Shown: piece after piece, positions 46,331 to 57,068 of the stretch
How the letters are laid out: each line of letters begins with the position of its first letter
Position numbering within the stretch: position 1 is the first letter of the stretch
Assembly (NCBI RefSeq): GCF_027475565.1
Contig: NC_069394.1
Location: 6,431,501-6,495,500, forward strand
Direction: 5' to 3'
DNA: 64,000 nt
Source of the DNA: Acinonyx jubatus
Lineage: Eukaryota; Chordata; Mammalia; Carnivora; Felidae
Program-made: the position numbers and the translations under genes
Notes under the pieces: generated by a model
Databases searched by the model: none
Seen by the model: only the letters and a program-made list of their open reading frames with translations
What the model was told of the DNA's origin: nothing

Positions 46331-47046
46331 TCATATCAGAGGAAAATGAAATAGAGACTAAATGGAGACGCATTGCCTGTTCAGTGGAGAACGTGTTTCA
46401 GAAAGTACTGAATTCAGGCATTAAAGGCTGACTGGAACAAAGCTCACTCTCTTTCTCATCCTCCCTAAAGTCCACCTCTTGGCTCTGCTTGTCTTACGTG
46501 TGGCCTCCTTTTCCCCAACTGCAACCAAGTTCCCGCCTTATTCCAAAGCAAAGGTACTCCCCCCTTTCATCTTTGCAACCTGAAGGACAAGTGCTTTCTA
46601 CCTCGAAACTGAAGAGCCCAGAGAAAGAGCTCTGTTGGATGAGCTTGATTATGGGCACAGCCCTGGACTCTGTGTTAAGACAGGAAGACTGAGGGACACA
46701 CTCAGGCTGGGGCCAGACGATGGGCTCCTGTGATTGGTCACCTCACAAAAACCACATCGTTGCATAGGAAATGCACAGGTGCCCCCACAAATGGAGCACT
46801 TGATGGACAAAAATATCTAATATGCATTGTAGAAATGTTCCAGTGCAGTAATTCGTGGGTGGTGAGAAATGGAATAACATAGGGTAGGGAAGAGAAGAGT
46901 GGGGTGAGAATCAGGTAATCTGGGCTCCGTTCTATTACTCTCTGCATGTCAACAATGAGCTTCGCTTCTCTAGGCTTCAGCCTAACCATCAGTAACATGA
47001 GGAATCCCCAAACTGGCTGTGTATAAGAACAGTTTTAGAGATGTTG
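46331..47046. other. Unique non-coding DNA
   Basis: No gene or repeat was recognised. Confidence 0.4.
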
Positions 47047-47062
47047 AAAAATACATCGCCAG

Positions 47063-47265
47063 AGGGCCCCCTGGGTGGCTCAGTAGGTTGAACGTCTGAC
47101 TTCAACTCAGGTCATGATCTTGCGGTTCGTGGGTTCGAGCCCGGCGTCGGGCTCTGTGCTGACAGCTCGGAGCCTGGAGCTTGCTTGGGATTCTGTGTCT
47201 CCCTCTCTCTCTGCCTCTGCCCCACTCACACTCTGTCTCTCTCAAAAATAAGTAAACATTAAAAA
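47063..47265 (+). mobile_element. Feline-type tRNA SINE with near-perfect TSD
   Basis: This is a sense copy with a good B box 'gggttcgagcccg'. TSD copies are aaaatacatcgccaga (47047-47062) and aaaatacattgccaga (47266-47281), differing only at a CpG site. Confidence 0.97.
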
Positions 47266-47421
47266 AAAATACATTGCCAGAATGTCCTAACACGAGAAAA
47301 CTGTCTATAATGATAAAAGTTAGAAAAATAATTATTTCTTGGGCGGTACTCAGGGACCACTGTACTGGGTGACTTCTCTGGACTTTCAATGTTCTAGTAG
47401 TTGATGATTGTAATAGAGAGT

Positions 47422-47430
<9 letters not shown>

Positions 47431-47457
<27 letters not shown>
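47431..47457 (+). repeat. (AG)n microsatellite
   Basis: This is a perfect AG run with a degenerate GA-rich flank from about 47415. Confidence 0.95.
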
Positions 47458-47458
<1 letters not shown>

Positions 47459-47459
<1 letters not shown>

Positions 47460-48045
47460 ATATCCTTGGATGAGGAATAAGAACATGCAGGCTTTCATGG
47501 CTGACCCAAGAGAGCTGTGCTATGTGTCACTCATTACTCCCCTTACGGTGGTCTGCTTGCTGATAAACAGTGAAATCCTGCCACATGCTTTCAAGCAAAG
47601 AAGAGTCTCAAGACTTTCCAAATAAAGATCAATGGGCTCATTCTGCATGCAGACATTTTCATCAACGGAAACACACACCATAGAAATAGACTACTCCCCA
47701 CGGTTTCCTGCCCTCCAGCTTCCGTAAAGTCATAACAGATGCTCGACAGCCTTACAGAGCCCCAGACTGCCAGCAGCTGTGCATTGACTCCTGCTAATTA
47801 AGCCACCTATCACCTGACCAACAGTGCATTCCACGTTGGGATTGCTCTAGGAGAGGCGACAGTCACACTAATCATTCACCTTGAGGAGAAAAGATTTCAG
47901 ACACGCAACGAGCTTCTTCCAGCATCGCCTACTCCTACAGGGAAGACAATACGCTCCACACTGAAAGCGAGAACACAAATTTACCAGGGATTAGTGTCAC
48001 AGCTATTTGTGAGTGTGGAAATAAATCGCTTACAGATCATTTAGT
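47459..48045. other. Unique DNA
   Basis: There is no repeat. The part at 47640-47880 has mixed base composition, low repetitiveness and a 'gctaattaagccacctatca' homeodomain-like core. It is a possible conserved non-coding element, not demonstrable from one sequence. Confidence 0.35.
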
Positions 48046-48049
48046 CCTG

Positions 48050-48160
48050 GAGTTCTCAGCCAAGGTCTACATTTGAATCACTTGTGGGTCTTTTGGCTTA
48101 CAAATCCCTGGACCCCCATCTGGACCATGCATGTTAGCATCTCAGAGAGATGGACACGTG
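48050..48160 (+). repeat. MER5-type DNA transposon relic
   Basis: 'ggagttctcagccaaggtct' and 'acatttgaatcacttgtggg' followed by 'ccctggacccccatctggac' resemble the non-autonomous hAT element MER5. Confidence 0.6.
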
Positions 48161-48486
48161 TAGACTCACAAATCTTGTTTACGATGATGTGGTTAAATCC
48201 CTACCTCTGTAACAAATACAGATGGTAATGTCTGGCCCGCTATGAGGTTAATCTGAGACTAGGACTCAGACTTTTTGAGAATTAAAAAAAGACAAATGTA
48301 GAATGAAGATCGAAAGACTGAGGCTATTATCCTGCATTATTTTTTAAAAGCTAATATAAAAATATATGTTTGTATATCATCTTAGAATAGGGATACAGCC
48401 AAGGTAATGAACATCAGATTGGAGTCACATAAGCGACTTATATCCTGATCATATGCACTTATTTGACATAATGTTATGAAACACAC

Positions 48487-48490
<4 letters not shown>

Positions 48491-48524
<34 letters not shown>
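48491..48524 (+). repeat. (AC)17 microsatellite
   Basis: This is a perfect run preceded by 'acacacgcaa'. Confidence 0.97.
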
Positions 48525-48526
<2 letters not shown>

Positions 48527-48559
48527 CCCTGAGAGTTAATAGTATTTTGTCTGAAAAAG

Positions 48560-48790
48560 CAACCTTGCTTTCTGGATTCGAATTTCAACCCCACGACTTA
48601 CCACAAAATGTCATGCAAGTTAGTTAACCTCAGAGTCCTCAAAAACGAATTGGGATAATAGTAGTGCCTATTTTATAGAATTTTTGCAAGATTTAGTATA
48701 ATTTAATATAATTTTAAAAAGTTTATAAATGGAAAGCACTTTGTTCAGTTCTTGGCATGGAAATTCTTGGTAAGTATGAGCTATGACTAT
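48560..48790 (+). repeat. MIR, near full length (sense)
   Basis: 'ctttctggattcgaatttca', 'tgcaagttagttaacctcag', 'aacgaattgggataatagta', 'gcctattttatagaattttt' and 'ttggtaagtatgagctatga' are in sense MIR order. Confidence 0.85.
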
Positions 48791-48959
48791 TATTCAAAGC
48801 CCGAGAAACCGTATTTCTGCTTAGTGTAGACACCAAAGTCTGAGGTTAAATCTTGATCACGCCATTTACTAACTGCCGTGATCCATTTGCCAGCTCTGGT
48901 CAAAGTGGGAAATGGCCCGATGTGAGTCTGAAGGAGGCTAATAGAGTGGAAACAGGAAG

Positions 48960-49150
48960 CTGGGAGGCAGCAGCCTTGATGCTTTCTACTCAGTGTGGAC
49001 CATGGAGCATCAGCAGCATTTACATCACCTGGGAGCTTGTTAAAAAACAAGAATCTTGAGCCCTACCCCAGACCTATTGAATCTAAATATGCATTTTAAC
49101 AAGATCCCAAGGTGATTCCTATTACATTACATTTTAAGAAATACAGCTTT
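48960..49150 (+). repeat. MER5A-like DNA transposon relic
   Basis: 'agcagcatttacatcacctg', 'ggagcttgttaaaaaacaag', 'gagccctaccccagacctat', 'tgcattttaacaagatccca' and 'aggtgattcctat' follow the MER5A consensus order. Confidence 0.8.
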
Positions 49151-50067
49151 AGTGGGTCAGGTCCAGGCAAGGCAGATGCTGGAACAAAAGCATAACTCAA
49201 CACAAACCTACAAAACAAAAATAGAATTTCCCAACGGTGGGTAAAGACAGTTACAGAGTAATCCCATTGACAGGTAACTGACAGGTAATTTTACAGGGAC
49301 AGAGCCAGTAAATGGAATTCTAGAATAGAAGGTTTTGCTATCTAGGACTGTTCTTTAGGGTCAGTTCACTTAAAAGGGTCTGTAATCCTGATGAAAGAGG
49401 TCAAAATCCTGAGCAAACTTGGAAAACATAGCTGACTTCGTGCATCAGAGGCAAGAGGAGAAGCACGGGTAAAGTTTTGCAGTGAGAGGTGGGTCTGGGC
49501 AAGAGCAAAGATGAAAGGTGGTCAGGGGTTGGGGAGTCGGAGCGAGCTGGGGAAGGAGCGAGGAGGAGACTCCAGAGCAAGGTGAGGTCCCAGCACCTTT
49601 GCAGATGAACTAGAACTATGAAGCGATACCATGCGAGAGCCATGTCTTAAGATAGTAGCCACTTGGTGAGAAGCAGGAACTGAGAAGCGAACAGGAGAAA
49701 TTATGTGCTTCCCGGCCCTAGAAACAGGTCGCCATCGTCAGGGGACACTTACAAAGGAAAGGCATCTGCTCCCACATCCTGAAATCGTGCTTAATGATCC
49801 ATCAGGAGTGAGACTCCGGTATTTCTGCTCTCCTGGAGTCCCCCCAGGTGTGCTGATGCCCAGCCAGAGTGAGAGGGCAATCTTTGGGAGCAGGGGGAGC
49901 CGACCCCAAACAAGTCCTGTGCAAAAGTGAGTCATGCACAGAGATGGGTCAGAGAGAAGCTGATCGGAGAGGCTAGTGTTGTAACGAGCAAGCTGGCAGC
50001 AAAGGCCGGAGGAAGGTCCACTGGGTCAGCCTGTCTTCCGAGGGAATTCTTCTTTCCTGGACTTAAT
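49151..50067. other. Unique non-coding DNA
   Basis: No gene was recognised. The stretch at 49380-49620 has vague antisense LINE2 phrasing but nothing certain. Confidence 0.35.
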
Positions 50068-50077
50068 AGAATAGTGT

Positions 50078-50274
50078 GGGGCACCTGGGTGGCTCAGTCA
50101 ATTCAACGTCCAACTTTGGTTCGAGTCATGGTCTCCCAGTCATGTGAGTTCGAGCCCCACATCAGCTTAACACTGACAGTGCGGAGCCTGCTTGGGATTC
50201 TCTCTTTCTCTCTCTCTAACCGCCCCCCCCCCTCAATTGCTCTCTCTCTCTCAAAATAAATAAATAAACTTCAA
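50078..50274 (+). mobile_element. Feline-type tRNA SINE, first of a head-to-tail pair
   Basis: This is a sense copy. TSD-like flanks are agaatagtgt (50068-50077) and gaaatagtgt (50276-50286, one base longer). The B box is intact ('gagttcgagcccc'). Confidence 0.93.
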
Positions 50275-50287
50275 CAGAAATAGTGTG

Positions 50288-50481
50288 GGGGCACCTGGGT
50301 GGCTCAGTGGGTTGAGTGCCCCACTTTGGCTCAGGTCATGATCTCGCGGTTTGTGAGTTCCAGCCCCACATTGGGCTCACTGCTGTCAGTGTGGAGACTG
50401 CTTGGGATTCTCCATCTCCCTCTCCCTGCTCCTCCCCCGCTTGTGCTCTCCCCCATGATAAAAACTAGATATTAAAAAAAA
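50288..50481 (+). mobile_element. Feline-type tRNA SINE, second of a head-to-tail pair
   Basis: This sense copy starts directly in the 3' flank of the previous SINE. Its tail is 'aaaactagatattaaaaaaa'. Confidence 0.93.
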
Positions 50482-51144
50482 ATGGCATGTGTGGAAGAGG
50501 TGAGAAAATTAAAATTGCCCTGAATGGTACACAATAAACACCCTACCCTTTCAGTCACCACCTCAAAAATATTCACTGCTCACAGTTTCCGAAAATATTT
50601 CAGTACTTAGTCTGTGTGTACGTGTATATATGTGTGTATTTTGTATGTTTACAGATGCCAGTACTAACACTGAGTGTCATGGACCTTACTCCCCCCTCCC
50701 CCACCATTTAATAACATACTGTGGTTATCTTTCCATGGTAGTTGACACATCTTTATTTCAGTCTTTCTAAATGTCACACAGTATTTCATCATTTGAGCAT
50801 GCCATAATTTATATAACCAGCCCCCTCTTGAAGAACACTTTTCCCCGGGTCTTTTCTTTCCATTATTACAAAGTTCAAATAAATATCTTTAAGTATCTTG
50901 CCTACCTTCTGCCAAAATATCTATACAGTATGTCTGTGTACCTGTGGCAGGATACGTCAATCACAGGATACACATATCTTTATTTTTATGGGTATTTTCT
51001 GTACCCCTTCCACAAAAGTTGACCATTTAATGCTTTTGGTAGCTGCTTGTTTTCCCAACACCCTCCATAGCAATGGGTGTGATATCCTCAAACATCAACA
51101 TTTTTGCCAATCGACATGGTGAACTCTGCCATTTCATTCTGGTT
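50482..51144. other. Unique AT-rich DNA
   Basis: No gene was recognised. GT-rich 'gtgtgtacgtgtatatatgt' lies near 50615. Confidence 0.4.
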
Positions 51145-51160
51145 TGGATTTACAGTATTT

Positions 51161-51370
51161 TTTTTAACGTTTATTTATTTTTGAGAGAGAGAGAGAGACA
51201 GAGCATGAACAGGGGAGGGGCAGAGAGAGAGGGAGACACAGAATGTGAAACAAGCTCCAGGCTCTGAGCTGTCAGCACAGAGCCTGACGCGGGGCTCGAA
51301 CTCACGGACGGTAAGATCATGACCCGAGCCAAAGTCGGACGCTTAACCGACCAAACCACCCAGGCGCCCC
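51161..51370 (-). mobile_element. Feline-type tRNA SINE (antisense)
   Basis: TSD copies are tggatttacagtattt (51145-51160) and tggatttacactattt (51371-51386), with one mismatch. The body is close to consensus. Confidence 0.97.
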
Positions 51371-51499
51371 TGGATTTACACTATTTAAATATGAGCTGCC
51401 TTGGACTTTAAAAATATCCAGAGATAGTCCTGATACATGTGTGTGTGTCCGAGTCCCTGACTGTATCGTGAAATATACCTCCTTTACCTTCTCGGTCCT

Positions 51500-51590
51500 C
51501 TCCCAACATCCCAGTGCCCAGCACAATGCTCTGGTACACAGAGACTGTACATAGTTGCTGAATTGACTGACTGAAATGAATTACCAACTG
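51500..51590 (+). repeat. L2 3'-terminus relic (sense)
   Basis: 'cagtgcccagcacaatgctc' followed by 'catagttgctgaattgact' is a sense LINE2 end. Confidence 0.6.
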
Positions 51591-53475
51591 TCCAGAATTG
51601 GCTTCAAGGAGCTAATCAGAGATGGCTGTTCCTTGAAATTCAGAGGACTTAAGGATTGATGCCCGATGAGCCTGAAAAAGTCTGAAGGCAAAAGGTGGCA
51701 GCTGGGGTGACCACGGTAGCAACAAAAGGAACTGACAGAGTGTTCGAAGAAGCCAGGGGGCACCACCCATGCCACAGAGAGGAACCAGAACTTCCTACCT
51801 GGGGACATGCCTGCTGAAAGAGGTTTCCACCTGCAGAAGCTCCAAGGAACCCTCCAAGGAACTCCAGGAATGAGTAATTCAACTTGTGAACATCTGCAGA
51901 GCACAGCCCTACTGGCCGGCTCTGCCTGTTACCTCTCCTGTGTCCCTGCCCTGTCCCTGGAGAATCAGAGGCAGCCTGGGGGGAGGGGGAGATGGCGAAA
52001 AATGTAAGGAGCACACAGAAAAGTCCTTCCCAGCCTCTATCTGAATTCAGGTGCTCTAGTGTGAGGCGGAACAAGTTGGCGATGGAGAGAAGCTTTAAAT
52101 TGGATGAGAGGTCACACTGATGGCCCCGGACACTTTCATCCAGGAAAGTGACCAGACACTGCATGGATTCCAGCCCAGATTCCACCCACAAACTAAAAGA
52201 GCTTCAGCAGGACTTTCCAGACGCGATGCGATACAGTTGGCTCGCTCGCCTCCCTGTCAAGTCCAGCTCCCCCTTGGCAATCGGAGAATTTGGTGGCAAC
52301 CCAGCTCAATTCCTGGCTCTGGGTTTTGTGAAGCCTCTGTGAATCCCCAGCCGACTGCCAGGGCCGCCGTGTGCTTGCCCAGTCCTTTCAGATGGCACAC
52401 CGTGGCCGCACGCTTCTACTCTGTCCTTTCTCTTAGTTTTCAGGTTATTACGGGAAGAGACGAAAAGAGAATAGAGATAAGACCGCAATGTCCTGTTATT
52501 ATATCCAAAGCTCCATTTGAAGGCATGTAAACATGCACTAGTGTTCTGTATAATCACACATTTGTATGTATTATCATTTGCTATTAGTTTTATTTCTCCT
52601 ACTTTAAACGTTATTATCCAAACAGGCTGGGCACAAGCTTTCTGTACTTGTTCCGCCATAAATAAACAAAAACGCCTAAACACAATTTGTAAAATGTCAT
52701 CTCCAAACCACAGCTAGGATGCTGCAGAAGTAGGAAACCGAAATTAAATCAAACCGGGCACCATGCCCAGACCACAGGCTCCGGGCAAACAGACGTGGAG
52801 AGAGAACACAAGAAAAGACACTAAATTGCAGAAAACTGGAATAACTGGAAAACCACAGTAATTAACCCTAGGGCCAGTGTGTCTGCTCTGGGACCCACCT
52901 TCTAGTTACCTTTGGAGAACAAATGTGAACATTAGCCATTTTTATTTGAAGTGAATCTCTATTTGGGGCTCTGCCTAATTTTCTTGTAAGTCAAGCTAGG
53001 GGAAAGGTAACAGTCTCTGTTACTGTGTAGGCATGGGTCATTTTCTTTATTCACCTGATACCTGCTTAAGAAGTAAAATCGTGATCAGAGTAGTGCTAAG
53101 GAGGGCAAAAATGGCGACCAAACCAGTTGCAACAACAACTCCAGTAACAAGAGCTGCTCTCCTTCCCTGGCCAACGAGCCAGATGCCGCTGGAGCCTCAC
53201 CCACGCCGCTCAGCACATCTGCATGTTCCTAGAGCTCTGGTCCCCGGCAGGCTGGCAGCTTCCAGCCTCAAGCATCTGGATCTTTCCTTTCTCTTCTCCT
53301 CCGCCTAAGGGCGTTCTCCATCCAGGCCCATAAGACCTGGCAGGTGCTCCGTCCCAACTCACCAACCAGGAAAGGCGTGCTGTTAACATCCCCAGGGGCA
53401 ACCTTTTATTACTAGGGAATGAGGGTCAGTGGATCAGAGTTCCCATCTCCCTGGTCTTTAGGTGGTCAGGGTGAG
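51591..53475. other. Unique DNA with a 180-codon minus-strand frame
   Basis: A minus-strand frame of 180 codons (51649-52191) is the longest in the window not assignable to a transposon, apart from the frame at 4767-5324. It has no recognisable domain, and its composition resembles GC-rich non-coding DNA. No repeat was recognised in this 1.9 kb. Confidence 0.35.
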
Positions 53476-53479
53476 GTTT

Positions 53480-53665
53480 CCTAGGAGTTCCTGGTCGACT
53501 TGAACCCCAGTGGTTCAGGATGGAATCCCACTCATTAGTATGCCTTGGCTTTTCTCCTTTCTCTGTGTCATTTTCCTTACTTGCAAGAGTACCTCCCCAA
53601 ACCTTACTCGCATCAAAGTCCTAATTTCAGAGTCTTTCTTTGGACAATCTAAAATAACACAATCA
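53480..53665 (+). repeat. Ancient LTR-like 3' end, family unassigned
   Basis: 'gtcgacttgaaccccagtgg', 'tcattttccttacttgcaag' and 'tcagagtctttctttggaca' resemble the 3' ends of old LTR-type mammalian repeats. Confidence 0.4.
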
Positions 53666-53769
53666 TCTATTATGAGTCAGTTACTTTCTTTTGCTATCCG
53701 CAATGCTCAGAATAAGCTTCAGTATTTTACTTATGATATCTCTAATCCTCAGAATAAATATGCATATTA

Positions 53770-53900
53770 AATATTATAATCCTTATTGAAGAAATGAGAA
53801 AACTGAAAGCCAGGCTAAATGACTTGCCTGAAGTTTCGTAACTTGAAAATGGTGGACACACATTAGGATTCAGCTTCAGAGCGGGTACCATCATTTTCAG
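53770..53900 (-). repeat. MIR relic (antisense)
   Basis: 'gaagaaatgagaaaactgaa' is followed by 'aggctaaatgacttgcctga' and 'acattaggattcagcttcag'. Confidence 0.75.
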
Positions 53901-54429
53901 GTCATCTTGCCACCCCTTCTTACCAGATGCTCCATTATGATGAAAGTCATACTTAGCTTATCACTGCGATATTTACCACCTCTAGAACTCTGCTTGCCTG
54001 ACATAAATATTTTCTCCAGCAGATATTGGGGAATAGATCAATGAATTTAATGTACTCAGCCGTCATGTATTGAGCAACATCTAAACCAAACATTTTGGTT
54101 GGCTGGAAGATGAAAAGATGGCTCAAATAAAAATTTTCCCTTGAAAAGTATCGTGGATTACCAGGAAAAACAAGCCAGGCCAATAGACGAAGTAGGGCAG
54201 GCATGACGACCTAAGAATGCACAGAATTCTTCTTGGTAGATATGAAGATGTGGAGAGACAAGCCACTTTAACCCTCTTCGAGAAATGACTTGTTGCCCAA
54301 CAGGGAAGAGCGGGGTCTGAGGTCAGCAGAGATCCAGCGATCACCATCTCACGATGTGCCTCAGCTGCACAGGGATGTCTTACTCTTGCCCCTCCAAGGC
54401 CAACCCATGCCCACCAACTAAGCAAAGTG

Positions 54430-54662
54430 GGTAGCAAAGCAGAGCAACTTTCCTCACTTGTGAGGTAACTCAGATGGAAAACATTTCTCTCCAGAGCTCT
54501 ATTCCAGGCTAAGACTTTGTCAAGCCTGCACTGAAGTTGGATTTTTCTTCTGCCAGATCTTGCTTCCTTCCTCCCCTTTCACAGGTACTGGTCTTTAATA
54601 AACATTTTACGCACCAAACACCATCTCAGCATTTTCTTCCAGTGAACTCAACCAGTGACTGT
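54430..54662 (+). mobile_element. Candidate 5' LTR end of an ERV-L-class provirus
   Basis: 'cttgcttccttcctcccctt', a polyadenylation signal AATAAA at 54597, and 'attttcttccagtgaactca' resemble the ends of ERV-L LTRs. The segment immediately precedes a primer-binding-site-like sequence. The left border could not be fixed. It aligns loosely with the LTR-like block at 60450-60970. Confidence 0.45.
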
Positions 54663-54680
54663 TGGTATCAGTAGTGATCC
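54663..54680 (+). other. Candidate retroviral primer-binding site (tRNA-Leu type)
   Basis: tggtatcagtagtgatcc agrees at 12 of its first 14 bases with the complement of a mammalian tRNA-Leu 3' end (TGGTGTCAGAAGTG). ERV-L elements are named for this primer. Its place directly after an LTR-like end supports the call. Confidence 0.5.
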
Positions 54681-54931
54681 AAGGAGGTGGTGAGGTAGAG
54701 ATTGGAAGCAGGGTCGTTCACTGTCTGGGAAGCAAGGAGGGCCCAGCACTAGTAGAAGGTGAAGTACAGACAGTCCCTGACATAAGGTTGTGGTCCAATC
54801 ATTAGCAATTTTTCTGGTGAATCAAGCTGTATAAGAGAAAGGAATCAACTAGGGTGTATAATGTATTAGGCATTTCAGAAAGACATATGGAAGAAATAGT
54901 ACCTGTCTCCTTTGTTTAAAAATCAGCCAGA

Positions 54932-56017
54932 CAAGGGAATTAAAAGCAAAAATGAACTACTGGGACCTTATGAAGATAAAAAGCTTTTGCACAGCAAAGG
55001 AAACAACCAACAAAACTAAAAGGCAACCAACGGAATGGGAAAAGATATTTGCAAATGACATATCAGACAAAGGGCTAGTATCCAAAATCTATAAAGAGCT
55101 CACCAAACTCCACGCCCGAAAAACAAATAATCCAGTGAAGAAATGGGCAGAGAACATGAATAGACACTTCTCTAAAGAAGACATCCAGATGGCCAACAGG
55201 CACATGGAAAGATGCTCAACGTCGCTCCTCATCAGGGAAATACAAATCAAAACCACACTCAGATATCACCTCAAGCCAGTCAGAGTGGCCAAAATGAACA
55301 CATCAGGAGACTATAGATGCTGGCGAGGATGTGGAGAAACGGGAACCCTCTTGCACTGTTGGTGGGAATGCAAATTGGTGCAGCCACTCTGGAAAACAGT
55401 GTGGAGGTTCCTCAGAAAATTAAAAATAGACCTACCCTATGACCCAGCAATAGCACTGCTAGGAATTTACCCAAGGGACACAGGAGTATTGATGCAGAGG
55501 GGCACTTGGACCCCAATGTTTATAGCAGCACTCTCAACAATAGCCAAATTATGGAAAGCGCCTAAATGTCCATCAACTGATGAATGGATACAGAAACTGT
55601 GGTTTATATACACAATGGAGTACTACGTGGCAATGGGAAAGAATGAAATATGGCCCTTTGTAGCAACATGGATGGAACTGGAGAGTGTTATGCTAAGTGA
55701 AATAAGCCATACAGAGAAAGACAGATACCATATGTTTTGACTCTTATGTGGATCCTGAGAAACTTAACAGAAACCCATGGGGGAGGGGAAGGAAAATAAA
55801 AAGAGGTTAGAGTGGAAGAGAGCCAAAGCATAAGAGACTCTTAAAAACTGAGAACAAACTGAGGGTTGATGGGGGGTGGGAGGGAGGGGAGGGTGGGGGA
55901 TGGGTATTGAGGAGGGCACCTTTTGGGATGAGCACTGGGTGTTGTATGGAAACCAATTTGATAATAAACTTCATATATTGGGAAAACAAAAAAGAATAAA
56001 TAAATAAATAAATTTTA
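54932..56017 (+). mobile_element. 5'-truncated L1 inserted into the ERV-L remnant
   Basis: TSD copies aaaaatcagccaga lie at 54918-54931 and 56018-56031. The element carries the last 262 codons of ORF2, a 3' UTR with a strong G-rich tract (55871-55900), 'gatgagcactgggtgttgta', and an A-rich tail with AATAAATAAAT. The right TSD abuts a sense SINE, so the L1 landed at the 5' edge of an existing SINE. Confidence 0.96.
54952..55740 (+). pseudogene. L1 ORF2 C-terminal fragment, 262 codons open
   Basis: The frame is uninterrupted to its stop and covers the C-terminal third of L1 ORF2, downstream of the reverse transcriptase core. Visible landmarks are SFCTAKETTNKTKRQP, NRHFSKEDIQMANRHM and the cysteine motif CWRGCGETGTLLHCWWEC (residues about 122-139), then YDPAIALLGIYPRDTG and FIYTMEYYVAM. 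The endonuclease and reverse transcriptase catalytic domains are absent, so it cannot retrotranspose. The intact frame suggests it is younger than the surrounding ERV-L. Confidence 0.95.
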
Positions 56018-56031
56018 AAAAATCAGCCAGA

Positions 56032-56150
56032 GCACATAGGTGGCTCAGTCAATTAATGTCTGACTCTTGATTTCAGCTCAGGTCATGATCCCAGGATCGT
56101 GGGATCAAGTCCTGTGCTAGGCTCTGCATTGAACGTGGAGCCTGCTTAAG

Positions 56151-56200
<50 letters not shown>

Positions 56201-56229
56201 TCCCTCTGCCCCTCTCCCTCAGTCACATG

Positions 56230-56261
<32 letters not shown>

Positions 56262-56268
56262 AAAAAAT
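56032..56268 (+). mobile_element. Feline-type tRNA SINE with long CT tract
   Basis: This sense copy has decayed tRNA-like part ('gcacataggtggctcagtca', 'gggatcaagtcctg') and a CT microsatellite at about 56153-56196, then a second CT run to 56260. Its 5' border coincides with the TSD of the L1 upstream. Confidence 0.9.
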
Positions 56269-56277
56269 TAACCAATT

Positions 56278-56403
56278 TTAGATGTTAATCACATCTACAA
56301 GATATTTTCACTGCAATGCTTTGCAATACATAGATTTGTGTTTGATTGAATAACTGAGTCTTATTGCCCAGTCAAATCGACACATACCACTGACCACAAT
56401 GGT
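56278..56403 (+). repeat. Ancient interspersed repeat end, family tentative (L1M-type)
   Basis: 'gatgttaatcacatctacaa' followed by 'gcccagtcaaatcgacacat' and 'accactgaccacaatgg' matches the 3' end of an old mammalian repeat. Confidence 0.5.
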
Positions 56404-56828
56404 TCCTTTGTTAGAGCGGGGTCATATCGGTGTCAGATGATATCCTGAAGTGCTGTTACCAACATCCAGGCAACAGTGCTTCATGGTATCCAGCAGGCCC
56501 CCCAGTGCTCATTTCTCCGGTCCCTGAAATTGGATGGACGTAGTTGGCAGTTGACAAGATCTCCATATTGGGACCTTAGCCTCTGAGTTAAAAGCTATTG
56601 AAAACCTCTGAAATTATCAATGTCCTCCTCCCATACAAGATTAAAAACAGATTAATACCACTCTTAAGAACTGAAAAGATGCGGGAGCAGGAAGATTACT
56701 GTGATCTCTTCCTTTAATTCACCACAGTGATGCTACAGAAATTGGAAGAATCCTGGAGGATTACTATAGACTACTGTTGCTCAACCAAGTAGTAGCCCCA
56801 CTACCACCATGAGAGATATGTTTACTTT
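56404..56828 (+). pseudogene. ERV-L pol remnant, upstream part of reverse transcriptase
   Basis: Near 56750 the + strand reads SWRITIDY, resembling the early reverse transcriptase motif of ERV pol (Trp-Arg-hydrophobic-Thr-hydrophobic-Asp-Tyr). It is followed directly by stop codons. The upstream 300 bp probably belongs to the same pol but is too decayed to assign motifs. A SINE cuts it off at 56829. Confidence 0.5.
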
Positions 56829-57053
56829 TTAATTTTAATGTTTATTTATTTTTGAGAGAGAGAGAGAGGGCAGAGAGAGAGAGAGAGAGAGAAGAGGAGA
56901 GGCAGAAAAAAGAGAGAAATACAGAATCTGAAACAGGATGCAGGCTCTGAGCTGTCAGCACAAAGCCTGACATGGGGCTTGACTTCATGGACTGCGAGAG
57001 CATTACCTGAGCTGAAGTCAGGCGCTTCACCAGCTAAGTCACCCAGGTGCCCC
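56829..57053 (-). mobile_element. Feline-type tRNA SINE (antisense) inside ERV-L pol
   Basis: This is an antisense copy with long GA tract and diverged body. TSD copies are agatatgtttacttt (56814-56828) and agacatggtatcttt (57054-57068), agreeing at 11 of 15. It splits the reverse transcriptase remnant. Confidence 0.92.
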
Positions 57054-57068
57054 AGACATGGTATCTTT

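Noticed and set aside
51649..52191. 180-codon minus-strand open frame
   Set aside because: It has no recognisable domain, no supporting splice sites or start context, and low-information composition. One such frame is expected by chance in 64 kb of partly GC-rich DNA.
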